A stretch of DNA of 64,000 nt from Dinghuibacter silviterrae. Lineage in GTDB: Bacteria; Bacteroidota; Bacteroidia; Chitinophagales; Chitinophagaceae. A program made the position numbers and the translations under genes. Below are positions 34,373 to 42,364 of the stretch, piece after piece. Position 1 is the stretch's first letter. The number at the start of each line of letters is the position of its first letter. The notes beneath the pieces were generated by a model. The model made no database searches. It worked only from the letters and a program-made list of their open reading frames with translations, and had not been told where the DNA came from. The stretch covers positions 1,280,768 through 1,344,767 of the forward strand of contig NZ_SODV01000002.1 in the NCBI RefSeq assembly GCF_004366355.1. Direction: 5' to 3'.

Positions 34373-34962
34373 TTTTTCCGGCTGTTGATCTCGTCCCGGA
34401 TAGCGATGGCCCTTATATAGTCTTCCTGTTCGAGCACTTCACCCAGGAGATGGTTCAGTTCTTCGAGGGTCAGGTTTTTAAGGTCGTCGTTGCCACCGGT
34501 GGTGGTCGTCGTCGTAGAAGCCAGCTCTGTTTTGCCTTTGACCTTGTGGGTATCCTCCATAAGGATGCCGGCGCTTTCGAGGATGTGTTCAAAGGTATAG
34601 ATGGGGCAACCAAAACGCACCGCCAACGCAAGGGCGTCCGAGGTGCGTGAATCGATTTCCACCGTATCGCTTTCAGAAGAACAAACCAGCTTTGAATAAA
34701 AGATGCCTTCCTGGAGGTCATTGATGATGACCTCGTGCAATTCCACGTTAAAGGCCATCATAAAGTTTTTCATCAGGTCATGGGTAAGCGGCCGGCTCGG
34801 TTGCATACGTTCGAGGGCCACGGCAATAGCCTGGGCCTCGAACCCCCCGATCACGATCGGCAGGCGCCGCAGTCCGTTCACTTCACCCAGTACTACTGCG
34901 TACGAATGCGTTTGTGTAATACTATGGGAGAGGGCTACAATTTCCAATTCAATTTTCTTCAT
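34369..34962 (-). CDS. Bifunctional nuclease domain (DUF151) protein with UVR motif
   Basis: A 197-residue protein. Residues about 1-135 are a bifunctional nuclease (BFN/DUF151) domain, seen in YAVVLGEVNGLRRLPIVIGG, EAQAIAVALE and DSRTSDALALAVRFGCPIYT. After a Thr-rich linker, residues about 163-196 form a UvrB/UvrC-type UVR helix hairpin (LEELNHLLGEVLEQEDYIRA). This two-domain form is common in Bacteroidota and its biochemical role is unsettled. I chose the ATG at 34962; the longer frame runs back through the etf terminator. It overlaps ispE by four bases. Confidence 0.92.
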   Translation of the reverse strand: MKKIELEIVALSHSITQTHSYAVVLGEVNGLRRLPIVIGGFEAQAIAVALERMQPSRPLTHDLMKNFMMAFNVELHEVIINDLQEGIFYSKLVCSSESDTVEIDSRTSDALALAVRFGCPIYTFEHILESAGILMEDTHKVKGKTELASTTTTTTGGNDDLKNLTLEELNHLLGEVLEQEDYIRAIAIRDEINSRKK

Positions 34963-35014
34963 ATTCCATTCTTCTGCCCCAGGGTGGGCGGTGAATAGTG
35001 CAATATAGCCCCAA

Positions 35015-35062
35015 AAATAACAAAATAAAGAGGCTGTCCCTAAAAATTCAAGGGACAGCCTC
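35015..35062 (-). terminator. Intrinsic terminator of the etfB-etfA operon
   Basis: Perfect 12-bp stem GAGGCTGTCCCT (35030-35041) / AGGGACAGCCTC (35051-35062) with a 9-base loop. On the minus strand it is followed by TTTATTTTGTTATTTTT. It lies 21 bases past the etfA stop and before the nuclease gene, separating the two transcripts. Confidence 0.93.
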
Positions 35063-35083
35063 GGGTAAAAGGTATTGAATATC

Positions 35084-36052
35084 TTATATTCCTTTAAGCT
35101 TTTTGACGGCCTCGGTGAACTTCGGCACGACCTCGAAGGCGTCGCCGACAATGCCATAGTCCGCCGCCTTGAAAAACGGGGCCTCCGGATCCTTGTTGAT
35201 GACCACGATCACTTTAGAACCGTTGACACCGGCCAGGTGCTGGATGGCACCGGAGATACCGATGGCGATGTACAGGTTGGGGCGTATCGTCAAACCCGTT
35301 TGTCCCACGTGTTCGTGGTGAGGACGCCAGTGCGCATCCGCCACGGGCCGGCTACACGCCGTCGCAGCCCCCAGCACTTTTGCCAGGTCTTCCACCAGGC
35401 CCCAGTTCTCGGGACCCTTGAGCCCCCTTCCGCCGCTGACGACGATTTCCGCCTCTGACAGTGGAACTTCGCCCGAGACCTTATTCACGGCCGTTACCTT
35501 TACACGGGGGGCGGCGACCGTGGGTTGGAACGCCACGACTTCCGCTTTCCCGTCTCCCTCCTGTACGTGGAAGGAGTTCGGGTTCAATGAAATGACTTTG
35601 ATAGGAGACTTAATGGTCACGTAGGCAAAGGCCTTTCCGGAAAAAACATTTTTCCGCACAACGAATCCACCACCCGAAAGATCAGGCAGGTCGATCGCGC
35701 CGGTGACAAGCCCGGCCTTGAGACGGACGGCGACCCTGGGCGCCACCGACTTACCGTCAGGATTGTGCGGGAAAACAACCACCTGCGCGTTTTCCGCGGT
35801 AGCGGCCTGGGCGATGGCCTCGGCAAACACCTGGCCGTCGAGGTGTGTAAAGGCATCGGAGGACGCCAACAGTACTTTCGATACGCCAAACTTACCCAGA
35901 CCGGCGGCGACGTCGTTACTTATGGGTCCCAAGACCACCGCAGTGGCCGTGGTTTGCAGCGAACGGGCGAGGGCCGCCCCATAGCTAAGGGCTTCCAGCG
36001 CCGCTTTTTTGATATGACCTTCGGATTGGTCGGCAAATATGATGACAGACAT
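35084..36052 (-). CDS. etfA: Electron transfer flavoprotein alpha subunit
   Basis: A 322-residue ETF alpha subunit. It pairs with the EtfB encoded 2 bases upstream to carry electrons from acyl-CoA and other dehydrogenases to the quinone pool. The FAD-binding C-terminal half is clear: [53 protein letters not shown] and [20 protein letters not shown]. The N-terminal half (about 1-190) has the usual nucleotide-like fold. The order etfB-etfA and the tight spacing are standard, and a strong terminator follows. Confidence 0.96.
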   Translation of the reverse strand: MSVIIFADQSEGHIKKAALEALSYGAALARSLQTTATAVVLGPISNDVAAGLGKFGVSKVLLASSDAFTHLDGQVFAEAIAQAATAENAQVVVFPHNPDGKSVAPRVAVRLKAGLVTGAIDLPDLSGGGFVVRKNVFSGKAFAYVTIKSPIKVISLNPNSFHVQEGDGKAEVVAFQPTVAAPRVKVTAVNKVSGEVPLSEAEIVVSGGRGLKGPENWGLVEDLAKVLGAATACSRPVADAHWRPHHEHVGQTGLTIRPNLYIAIGISGAIQHLAGVNGSKVIVVINKDPEAPFFKAADYGIVGDAFEVVPKFTEAVKKLKGI

Positions 36053-36054
36053 GT

Positions 36055-36798
36055 TTAAATGACTTTTGCTTCTTCATGTAATAGACGGACCAGTTCCCCT
36101 GCGTTGTCGGGGCTAACGAGTTTCACACCGGCCTTTGCGGGCGGAAGTTCGAAATGATGGATGGCCGTAAGGGCTTCAACCGCGACGGGCTCCACCACCT
36201 TCAGCGGTTTTGTCCTGGCGGACATGATGCCCTTCATGTTCGGGATGCGTTGTTCCGCCACGCCCTTCTGGCAACTGATCGCCACCGGGAGTGCTACTTC
36301 GGCGACCTCTTCCCCTCCTTCGATTTCCCGGGTGACCGTGACCGTAGCTCCCTGTACGTCTACCTTGGTGGCCAGGGCGATGTACGGCAGATTGAGCAAT
36401 TCCGCCACCATGGCCCCTATGGCGGAACCATTGTAGTCGATCGTCTCTTTACCCAAAAGAATCAGGTCGTACCCTCCTCCGGTGGCCACCGAAGCAATCT
36501 GGGAAGCAATGACAAAGCTGTCTGATGCGTCGGCGTTGACCCGGATCGCTTCATCCCCGCCGAGCGCCAGGGCCTTGCGGATCACCGGCTCCACGTCCGC
36601 GCCCCCCACCGTCACCAGGTGGATCACCGACGAGGGATCCGCTTCTTTCAGCTCGATCGCGCGGACCAGCGCATACCATTCGTCATAGGGATTGATAATG
36701 AACTGCACCCCGGCTTCGGCGAATTTCGTATTGTTGTCCGTGAAGGCTATTTTTGCCGTGGTGTCAGGTGTTTTACTGATACAGACGAGTATCTTCAT
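36055..36798 (-). CDS. etfB: Electron transfer flavoprotein beta subunit
   Basis: A 247-residue ETF beta subunit that binds AMP structurally and docks with dehydrogenases. Visible family features are MKILVCISKTPDTTAKI, FIINPYDEWYALVRAIELKE, LILLGKETIDYNGSAIGAMV and the recognition-loop region IPNMKGIMSARTKPLKVV near 190-210. It is the first gene of the etfB-etfA pair. The 52-base gap to the divergent TPR gene at 36851 contains an AGTTG/CAACT inverted repeat at 36805-36820 but no clear promoter boxes. Confidence 0.96.
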   Translation of the reverse strand: MKILVCISKTPDTTAKIAFTDNNTKFAEAGVQFIINPYDEWYALVRAIELKEADPSSVIHLVTVGGADVEPVIRKALALGGDEAIRVNADASDSFVIASQIASVATGGGYDLILLGKETIDYNGSAIGAMVAELLNLPYIALATKVDVQGATVTVTREIEGGEEVAEVALPVAISCQKGVAEQRIPNMKGIMSARTKPLKVVEPVAVEALTAIHHFELPPAKAGVKLVSPDNAGELVRLLHEEAKVI

Positions 36799-36850
36799 AT
36801 GGAAAGTTGTTTATGCAACTAAGATGACTTTTTAAAGATAGGGGTTTTTT

Positions 36851-37162
36851 ATGGATAGAATTGCTTTACTCAAACAACATTTGGAAACAAGCCCCGACGA
36901 CCCTTTTTTGCAACACGCCCTCGCCCTTGAACTCGTCAAAATGGGCGACGACGAAGGCGCCAGGGCGAGCTTCGAACGCCTTTTGTCCAAAGACCCCACT
37001 TACGTAGGCAGCTATTACCACCTGGCAAAGCTCCTCGAACGCACCGGCCACACTGATGAAGCCATCGCTGTTTATGAGCGGGGCATGGACGCCGCCCGCG
37101 CCTCCGGCGACCGCAAGGCCCTGGGAGAACTCCGGTCCGCGTATGAAGAATTGACGATGTAG
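36851..37162 (+). CDS. Small TPR-repeat protein
   Basis: A 103-residue protein made of about two and a half tetratricopeptide-like helix pairs: PFLQHALALELVKMGDDEGA, SYYHLAKLLERTGHTDEAI and a C-terminal ALGELRSAYEEL. Such small TPR proteins usually mediate protein contacts. It starts tilS 11 bases downstream, so it is probably co-transcribed with it. No signal peptide is present, so it is cytosolic. The function is unknown. Confidence 0.87.
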   Translation: MDRIALLKQHLETSPDDPFLQHALALELVKMGDDEGARASFERLLSKDPTYVGSYYHLAKLLERTGHTDEAIAVYERGMDAARASGDRKALGELRSAYEELTM

Positions 37163-37173
37163 TTTTTATAAAT

Positions 37174-38703
37174 ATGGAAGCACCCCTTCTGACCCGTTTT
37201 ACCGCTTTTTTGCACAAGGAGCACCTCCTGCGACCCGGCGACAGCTGGCTCCTTGCCGTCAGCGGCGGTCTCGACTCCGTCGTCCTTGCCCACCTTTGTG
37301 TCCTGGCCGGGATCGAAGGTCCCCTCGTCCATTGCAACTTCCAACTACGCGGTGCCGAAAGCGACCGCGACGAAGCCTTCGTCCGCGCGCTTGCGGAACG
37401 CTACGGCCGGGCGTTCCAGGTTGCCCGCTTCGACACCGCCGCTTACGCCGCGTCCCACAAGGTGTCGATCCAGGTCGCCGCGCGTGAGTTGCGCTACACC
37501 TGGTTCCGGCAGTTGCTCGGCGCCGCCCCGGCTGCGTCCGGCGCCGGCATCGCCGCCGCTCCGACCACCGCCGCTCCGTCCACCGCCGCTCCGTCCACCG
37601 CCGCTCCGCCCGCCGCCGCGGCCCCCGCCCCGCGGCTCACGGCGATCGCTACCGCCCACCACCTGGACGACAATATCGAGACGATGTTGATGAACCTGTT
37701 CAAGGGTACCGGCGCCAGCGGCCTCCGCGGGATGCTCCCGTTCCAGGAACAGATCGTCCGCCCCCTCCTTTTTGCCACACGAGAGGAGCTCGAAACGTAT
37801 GCCGCCGCTGAAGGCCTCCAACACGTGGAAGACAGCAGCAACGCTTCCGATAAGTATACCCGTAATTTTTTCCGTCATAAAGTCATCCCCCTCATCGAAG
37901 AACGATACCCCGACGTCCGGCAGAACCTGGCCGCCAACCTTACCCGGTTCCGCGACCTGGAGGACCTCTATCGCCAGGCGGTCACCCGTCACGTCGAAGA
38001 CCTCCTCGAACCGCATGGACGGGGGGAGTGGCGCATCGCCGTTGCCAAACTGGAAAAGGCCCGCCCGTTGGAGACCCTTCTTTTCGAGCTGCTCAAACCC
38101 TTTGGCTTTTCCCCTGCCCAGGCCGGAGAGGCGCTGGCGCTCCTGCACACCACCTCCGGACACTTCGTGGCCTCGGCCACGCACCGCGTCATCCGCGACC
38201 GGCGGTTCCTCATCATCTGCGCCCCCGCCGGTCAGGGCGTTTCGCAAGTGGCGATAGAGGAAGGGCAGACGCAGGTGGCGTTCACGGAGGGCGTGATCAC
38301 CATCGCCATGGAGGCCGCACCCGCTGCGGCTGCCGCGCCGCCCGCTGCCGCCGCGTCGCTCGCCGCCGCGGGCCCGCCCGCCGCGGGCCCTCCCGCCGGG
38401 CGTGCCCACGCCCCACGCGCAAGCGAGCCCCTGGCCCTCCTCGACGCCGCCCGCGTCACCTTCCCCCTGCTGCTCCGGCGGTGGAAGGCAGGCGACTACT
38501 TTTACCCCCTGGGTATGGCCAAAAAAAAGAAGCTCGCGCGTTTCTTTATCGACAACAAGCTGTCATTGGCGGACAAAGAGAAAGTCTGGGTCCTCGAATC
38601 CGGCGGCCGGATCCTGTGGGTGGTCGGCCACCGCATCGATGACCGGTTCAAGGTAACGGCGGGCACCACCCACGCCCTGCGGCTGGAATGGACGCAACCC
38701 TAA
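37174..38703 (+). CDS. tilS: tRNA(Ile)-lysidine synthase with two Ala/Pro-rich inserts
   Basis: A 509-residue PP-loop ATPase that adds lysine to C34 of tRNA-Ile(CAU). The PP-loop is SGGLDS (30-35), with HCNFQLRGAESDRDE and ATAHHLDDNIETMLMNLFKG as the further catalytic blocks. The C-terminal TilS domain ends with RRWKAGDYFYPLGM and KKKLARFF. Two foreign-looking segments break it. One at about 117-153 carries AAPST-type pentapeptides from a 15-base tandem repeat. The other at about 377-418 is almost pure Ala, Pro and Gly. Without them the length (about 430) is normal. The frame is kept in both cases. It follows a TPR gene by 11 bases. Confidence 0.93.
   Translation: MEAPLLTRFTAFLHKEHLLRPGDSWLLAVSGGLDSVVLAHLCVLAGIEGPLVHCNFQLRGAESDRDEAFVRALAERYGRAFQVARFDTAAYAASHKVSIQVAARELRYTWFRQLLGAAPAASGAGIAAAPTTAAPSTAAPSTAAPPAAAAPAPRLTAIATAHHLDDNIETMLMNLFKGTGASGLRGMLPFQEQIVRPLLFATREELETYAAAEGLQHVEDSSNASDKYTRNFFRHKVIPLIEERYPDVRQNLAANLTRFRDLEDLYRQAVTRHVEDLLEPHGRGEWRIAVAKLEKARPLETLLFELLKPFGFSPAQAGEALALLHTTSGHFVASATHRVIRDRRFLIICAPAGQGVSQVAIEEGQTQVAFTEGVITIAMEAAPAAAAAPPAAAASLAAAGPPAAGPPAGRAHAPRASEPLALLDAARVTFPLLLRRWKAGDYFYPLGMAKKKKLARFFIDNKLSLADKEKVWVLESGGRILWVVGHRIDDRFKVTAGTTHALRLEWTQP
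37525..37635 (+). repeat. GC-rich insert with 15-bp tandem repeat inside tilS
   Basis: The core holds four copies of a 15-base unit close to ACCGCCGCTCCGTCC (about 37560-37625), flanked by further GCC/GCG runs. It encodes AAP(S/T)T units between two conserved catalytic blocks of TilS. The length is a multiple of three, so copy-number change would not break the gene. Confidence 0.85.
38305..38440 (+). repeat. Second GC-rich insert inside tilS
   Basis: About 130 bases of nearly pure G and C, including GCCGCGGGCCC twice (near 38360-38395), encode an Ala/Pro/Gly run between the tRNA-binding region and the C-terminal domain of TilS. Base composition is well above the flanking coding sequence. Confidence 0.75.
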
Positions 38704-38721
38704 AATGGTATGGGCAAAGCC

Positions 38722-39324
38722 CTAAATCGGCGGGTGCATCAACTGATTCAGGAAGAAGGGAACAACACCCCTTACGAGGATGATGACAAAAACCCACCCG
38801 TAGAGCCCTCCCCAAAGGTGGGCGTCGTGGTTTATATTGTCCGCCCGCCGGCGGCTGGAGTATACGCAATAAGCCGTATATAAAACGGCATAGAGGATAC
38901 CCGGCACCGGTATGATACCGAAGATGCCGATCTTCATCCAGGGGTCGAAAAGGATAGTGGCAAAAAGAAAGGCGGACACGGCTCCCGAGGCACCGATGCT
39001 CCGGTAGCCGTAGGAACGGCGATGTTTGATGTAGGAGGGGATATCGGAGACAACGATCGCTGTCAGGTAAAACAGAATCAAGACAGGGGCCGAGAATACA
39101 CCGGTTTCTTCAAGGGCGGTCCCGAAAAAATAAAGGGTGAACATGTTGAAGAACAGGTGCATCAGGTCGCCGTGGATAAAACCGCTGGTGATGAACCGGT
39201 AATACTGCTTCTTCTGGTCGATCTTCACGGGCCACATCGAGAGGTCGTCTATGGCTTTCGGATTGCTGAACGAGGTGAGCGAAATCAAGGCCGTTAGGAT
39301 GATAATGCCGATAGTAATAGTCAT
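38722..39324 (-). CDS. Rhomboid family intramembrane serine protease
   Basis: A 200-residue membrane protease that cleaves substrates within the bilayer. The catalytic serine lies in GASGA (Ser113), the histidine in HDAHLWGGLYGW (His169), and the helix-2 motif HLFFN (56-60) supplies the oxyanion-stabilising residues. Six helices fit the minimal bacterial rhomboid. The gene is complete and converges on tilS with an 18-base gap. Natural substrates cannot be predicted. Confidence 0.92.
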   Translation of the reverse strand: MTITIGIIILTALISLTSFSNPKAIDDLSMWPVKIDQKKQYYRFITSGFIHGDLMHLFFNMFTLYFFGTALEETGVFSAPVLILFYLTAIVVSDIPSYIKHRRSYGYRSIGASGAVSAFLFATILFDPWMKIGIFGIIPVPGILYAVLYTAYCVYSSRRRADNINHDAHLWGGLYGWVFVIILVRGVVPFFLNQLMHPPI

Positions 39325-39354
39325 GTGGTAAAAATAGATAAAACTCGCTTATGT

Positions 39355-39375
39355 CCCGGCGCCGAAGGCGCCGGG
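39355..39375 (-). terminator. GC hairpin after rlmH
   Basis: Perfect stem CCCGGCGCC (39355-39363) / GGCGCCGGG (39367-39375) with a 3-base loop, immediately after the rlmH stop on the minus strand. No strong U-tract follows. It shares the GGCGCC-GAA-GGCGCC core with hairpins at 3096-3109 and 33771-33783, so it may be a dispersed palindromic element that also stops transcription. Confidence 0.55.
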
Positions 39376-39379
39376 GGGC

Positions 39380-39832
39380 TTAGCTGTGGTGATATTTCTC
39401 ATTCCTCAGGATCGTGCACCCGCGATACACTTGTTCGGCAAGGATCAACCGCACGAGTTGGTGGGGGAAAACCAGGGAAGACAGCGACCAGATAAATTGA
39501 GCCCTCGCACGCACGCTGGGGTCCACGCCAAAAGCGCCGCCGATCAGGAAAACCAGGTGGCGGCAGCTATCGCCGGCCCTGGCCCCGATAAAGGCGGATA
39601 ACTGTTCGGAGGTCCAGGATTTTCCTCTTTCGTCGAGCAGAACGAGGTAGTCGTCCTTCGACAAGGCTTCGAGGATGGTCGCTGCCTCTTCCCGTTTGTC
39701 GGTATGTTTGGAGGGGGGCAGTAACCTCCAGGTACAAGGAAAGTACCGGTTGACACGATCCGTGAAAAGCGTGACCCCTTCGCGGACGTATTCCTCATGT
39801 CCTTTTCCCACCGTATAAAAAGAAATGCGCAT
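39380..39832 (-). CDS. rlmH: 23S rRNA (pseudouridine1915-N3)-methyltransferase
   Basis: A 150-residue SPOUT methyltransferase that methylates pseudouridine 1915 of 23S rRNA in the mature ribosome. It has the family N-terminus MRISFYTVGKGHEEYV, the central LDERGKSWTSEQLSAFI, the SAM-binding knot LVFLIGGAFGVD and the C-terminal LVRLILAEQVYRGCTI near the end. I chose the ATG at 39832, which gives the usual length; the frame goes on to 39973 but the extra part overlaps the GH3 leader. A GC hairpin follows the stop codon. Confidence 0.95.
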   Translation of the reverse strand: MRISFYTVGKGHEEYVREGVTLFTDRVNRYFPCTWRLLPPSKHTDKREEAATILEALSKDDYLVLLDERGKSWTSEQLSAFIGARAGDSCRHLVFLIGGAFGVDPSVRARAQFIWSLSSLVFPHQLVRLILAEQVYRGCTILRNEKYHHS

Positions 39833-40023
39833 ATATCCCTGCAAAAATAGTCGGGAAAGACATTGATGTAGTGTTGATGTAGGGGTGAATTTTTGCGTCC
39901 CGGGTACTTCAATCGTCACTTTTGGTACATCATTTATTTCTTCCGGGGCTGCGGGACGCTTCATTTCTGCCAAATGCCGCTACTTTTAATTTTTTCGGAA
40001 CATCATCTAATAATTGCAGCAAC
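39833..40023. promoter_or_regulatory. Divergent rlmH/GH3 gap with an 11-bp direct repeat
   Basis: The longest gap in the window without a gene. TTGATGTAGTG (39863-39873) is followed at once by TTGATGTAGGG (39874-39884), a near-perfect tandem pair that could be a regulator site. The stretch before the GH3 start (39980-40020) is AT-rich and may hold its promoter. I see no RNA gene here. Confidence 0.35.
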
Positions 40024-42255
40024 ATGATAAGATTGAGGAAATGCGCTGTTTGGGCAACCTTGTTAGCGATCTCAGGAGCCGTATCGGCCCAACAAAATGT
40101 GGCCCAACAAAACGGGCCCGCGCCATCCGCCGAAGGCCGCCGGACAATCCACGTCCAGGGCACCGATGCCACAGAGGCAAAGATCGGGCAACTCATCAAA
40201 GAAATGACCCTGGAAGAGAAGGTCAATATGATCCATGCGAGTAGCTCCTTTACCTCCGGGGGCGTTCCCCGCCTGGGTATTCCGGAGCTCGTGACTTCTG
40301 ACGGACCGCACGGGGTGCGTCTCGAACACGGCAGGGGCTGGGACGACTCCCAGGTACACGTCTTCGATTCGGCCACCTATTTCCCGGTGGGTGTTTGCCT
40401 GGCGGCGACCTGGAACCCGCACCTGGGCTTCCTGCAAGGGAGCGCCCTGGGGGCGGAGTCCAATGCCCGGGGCAAAGACGTCCAGTTGGGACCCGGGATC
40501 AATATCATCCGGACACCGCTCAACGGGCGCAACTTTGAATATATGAGCGAAGATCCCTATCTGATTTCCCGGATGGTGGTCGGGGAGATCAAAGGGATGC
40601 AGTCCCAAGGCATCTCGGCCTGTGTCAAACACTACTTAGCCAACAACCAGGAGATCAACCGGAGCCACATCGACGTCGAAATGAGCGAACGTGCCCTGCG
40701 GGAAATCTATTTGCCCGGTTTCAAGGCGGCGATCACTGAGGGGGGCGCCAACACCATCATGGGGGCTTACAATAAGTTCCGGGGGCAGTTTTGCACGGAG
40801 AATGCCTATTTGATCGACACTATATTAAAAAAGGAGTGGGGATTCAAGGGCATCGTGATCAGTGATTGGGGCGCTGTGCACAACACGATGGAGGCCCTGG
40901 AAAACGGGACGGACCTGGAAATGGGTACGGACCTGGATATGCTGCCTAACCCGGACTACCATAAATTTTTCATGGGGGACACCGTGCTCACGCTGGTGAG
41001 GAACGGCGTGGTTTCCCAGGAGTTGGTGGACGATAAGGTGCGCCGGATCCTGAGGATCATGTTTAAAACCCGGATGATGGACCATGGCCGGCAAAAGGGT
41101 TCTTTTGACACCAGGGAACACCAGGAAGTGGCCAGAAAAGTCGCGGAGGAAGGGATCGTGCTGCTCAAAAACGATACCCACATCCTGCCGCTGGACGCCC
41201 ATACCGTACATACCGTTGCCGTGATCGGTGCCAATGCCGGCCGGCTCAACGCGCAGGGGGGCGGAAGCTCGCAGGTGCGTTCGCTGTATGAGATCACCCC
41301 GCTTCAAGGGCTAAAGAACCTGGTGGGGGCGCAGGTAAAATTGACGTACGCCCAGGGGTACACCATAGCCCGGGGCGCACAGGCCGATCCGGCCCTGATT
41401 GCACAAGCCGCGGAAGCCGCTGCCCATGCGGATGTGGCGATCATCGTCGGTGGCTGGACCCACGGCTATGACTATGCGATCTGGAAAGACAATGCGTATG
41501 ACGCCGAGGACGTGGATAAACCCAATATGGATATGCCCTTTGGACAGGACGAGCTGATCCGGGCGGTGGTAAAAGCCAACCCCCGGACGGTGGTGGTGCT
41601 GATGGGGGGCGGCCCCATCGACATGACCCGCTGGGAAACAACGGTGCCGGGCATCCTGCAGGCCTGGTATCCCGGCCTGGAAGGGGGAACGGCCCTGGCA
41701 AAGATTCTCTTTGGAGAGGTCAACCCTTCGGGCAAGTTACCTATGTCCTTTCCCCGTAAGCTGGAGGACGTGCCGGCTCAGAAACTTGGAGAGTATCCCG
41801 GTGACGGAACGACCGTTCGGTATAATGATGGGATTTATGTTGGGTACCGTTACTATGATACCTATAAGGTGGCGCCGCTGTTCCCGTTCGGCCACGGGTT
41901 GTCGTATACAACCTTTGGCTATAGCGATCTGAGTGTCGTTCCCGCCGGCAAAGACCAGGTGACGGTACGCTTCACCGTTCGCAATACGGGTAAAAGGGCA
42001 GGGTCGGAAGTCGCCCAGGTTTACGTCCACGAAGAGAAGTGTTCCGTCGACCGGCCGGAAAAGGAGCTCAAATCCTTTGAAAAGGTATACCTGGAACCGG
42101 GCGCCTCCAAGGTCGTCACGCTTACCCTGAACAAAGACGCCTTCCAATATTATAGCGAGGCCAAACATAAGTGGGTGTTAGAGCCTGGGCGTTTTGATTT
42201 CCTCGTGGGCAGCTCTTCCAGGGACATACGACTACAAGGAAACCTTGGTTTATAA
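40024..42255 (+). CDS. GH3 family beta-glucosidase
   Basis: A 743-residue secreted glycoside hydrolase family 3 enzyme that releases terminal beta-linked sugars with retention. The signal peptide is about 1-22 (WATLLAISGAVSAQ). The N-terminal barrel carries SDGPHGVRLE, KHYLANNQE and the nucleophile motif VISDWGA. The second domain includes VAEEGIVLLKNDTHILPL and the C-terminal fibronectin-III-like domain starts near VRFTVRNTGKRAGSEVAQVY. The ATG at 40024 begins the signal peptide; the frame upstream to 39922 crosses the leader. A terminator follows at 42272. The symporter downstream may import the sugar it releases (inference). Confidence 0.94.
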   Translation: MIRLRKCAVWATLLAISGAVSAQQNVAQQNGPAPSAEGRRTIHVQGTDATEAKIGQLIKEMTLEEKVNMIHASSSFTSGGVPRLGIPELVTSDGPHGVRLEHGRGWDDSQVHVFDSATYFPVGVCLAATWNPHLGFLQGSALGAESNARGKDVQLGPGINIIRTPLNGRNFEYMSEDPYLISRMVVGEIKGMQSQGISACVKHYLANNQEINRSHIDVEMSERALREIYLPGFKAAITEGGANTIMGAYNKFRGQFCTENAYLIDTILKKEWGFKGIVISDWGAVHNTMEALENGTDLEMGTDLDMLPNPDYHKFFMGDTVLTLVRNGVVSQELVDDKVRRILRIMFKTRMMDHGRQKGSFDTREHQEVARKVAEEGIVLLKNDTHILPLDAHTVHTVAVIGANAGRLNAQGGGSSQVRSLYEITPLQGLKNLVGAQVKLTYAQGYTIARGAQADPALIAQAAEAAAHADVAIIVGGWTHGYDYAIWKDNAYDAEDVDKPNMDMPFGQDELIRAVVKANPRTVVVLMGGGPIDMTRWETTVPGILQAWYPGLEGGTALAKILFGEVNPSGKLPMSFPRKLEDVPAQKLGEYPGDGTTVRYNDGIYVGYRYYDTYKVAPLFPFGHGLSYTTFGYSDLSVVPAGKDQVTVRFTVRNTGKRAGSEVAQVYVHEEKCSVDRPEKELKSFEKVYLEPGASKVVTLTLNKDAFQYYSEAKHKWVLEPGRFDFLVGSSSRDIRLQGNLGL

Positions 42256-42271
42256 TATTTATTTGTATATT

Positions 42272-42308
42272 GAGCCCTCCTTCCAAGGAAGGCTCTTTTT
42301 TTTAGGGC
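42272..42308 (+). terminator. Intrinsic terminator after the GH3 gene
   Basis: A stem built from GAGCC and GGCTC with inner CCTTCC/GGAAGG (42272-42295) is followed by eight T. It lies 17 bases past the GH3 stop and separates it from the symporter gene at 42365. Confidence 0.85.
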
Positions 42309-42364
42309 CACCCTAGAAGTGTTAAAATCACACTTATTCACTTTTGAACGAATTGCTTTTGTAA

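Noticed and set aside
37560-37625. 15-bp repeats considered as a CRISPR array
   Set aside because: Units are contiguous without spacers, keep the tilS frame, and there are no cas genes nearby.
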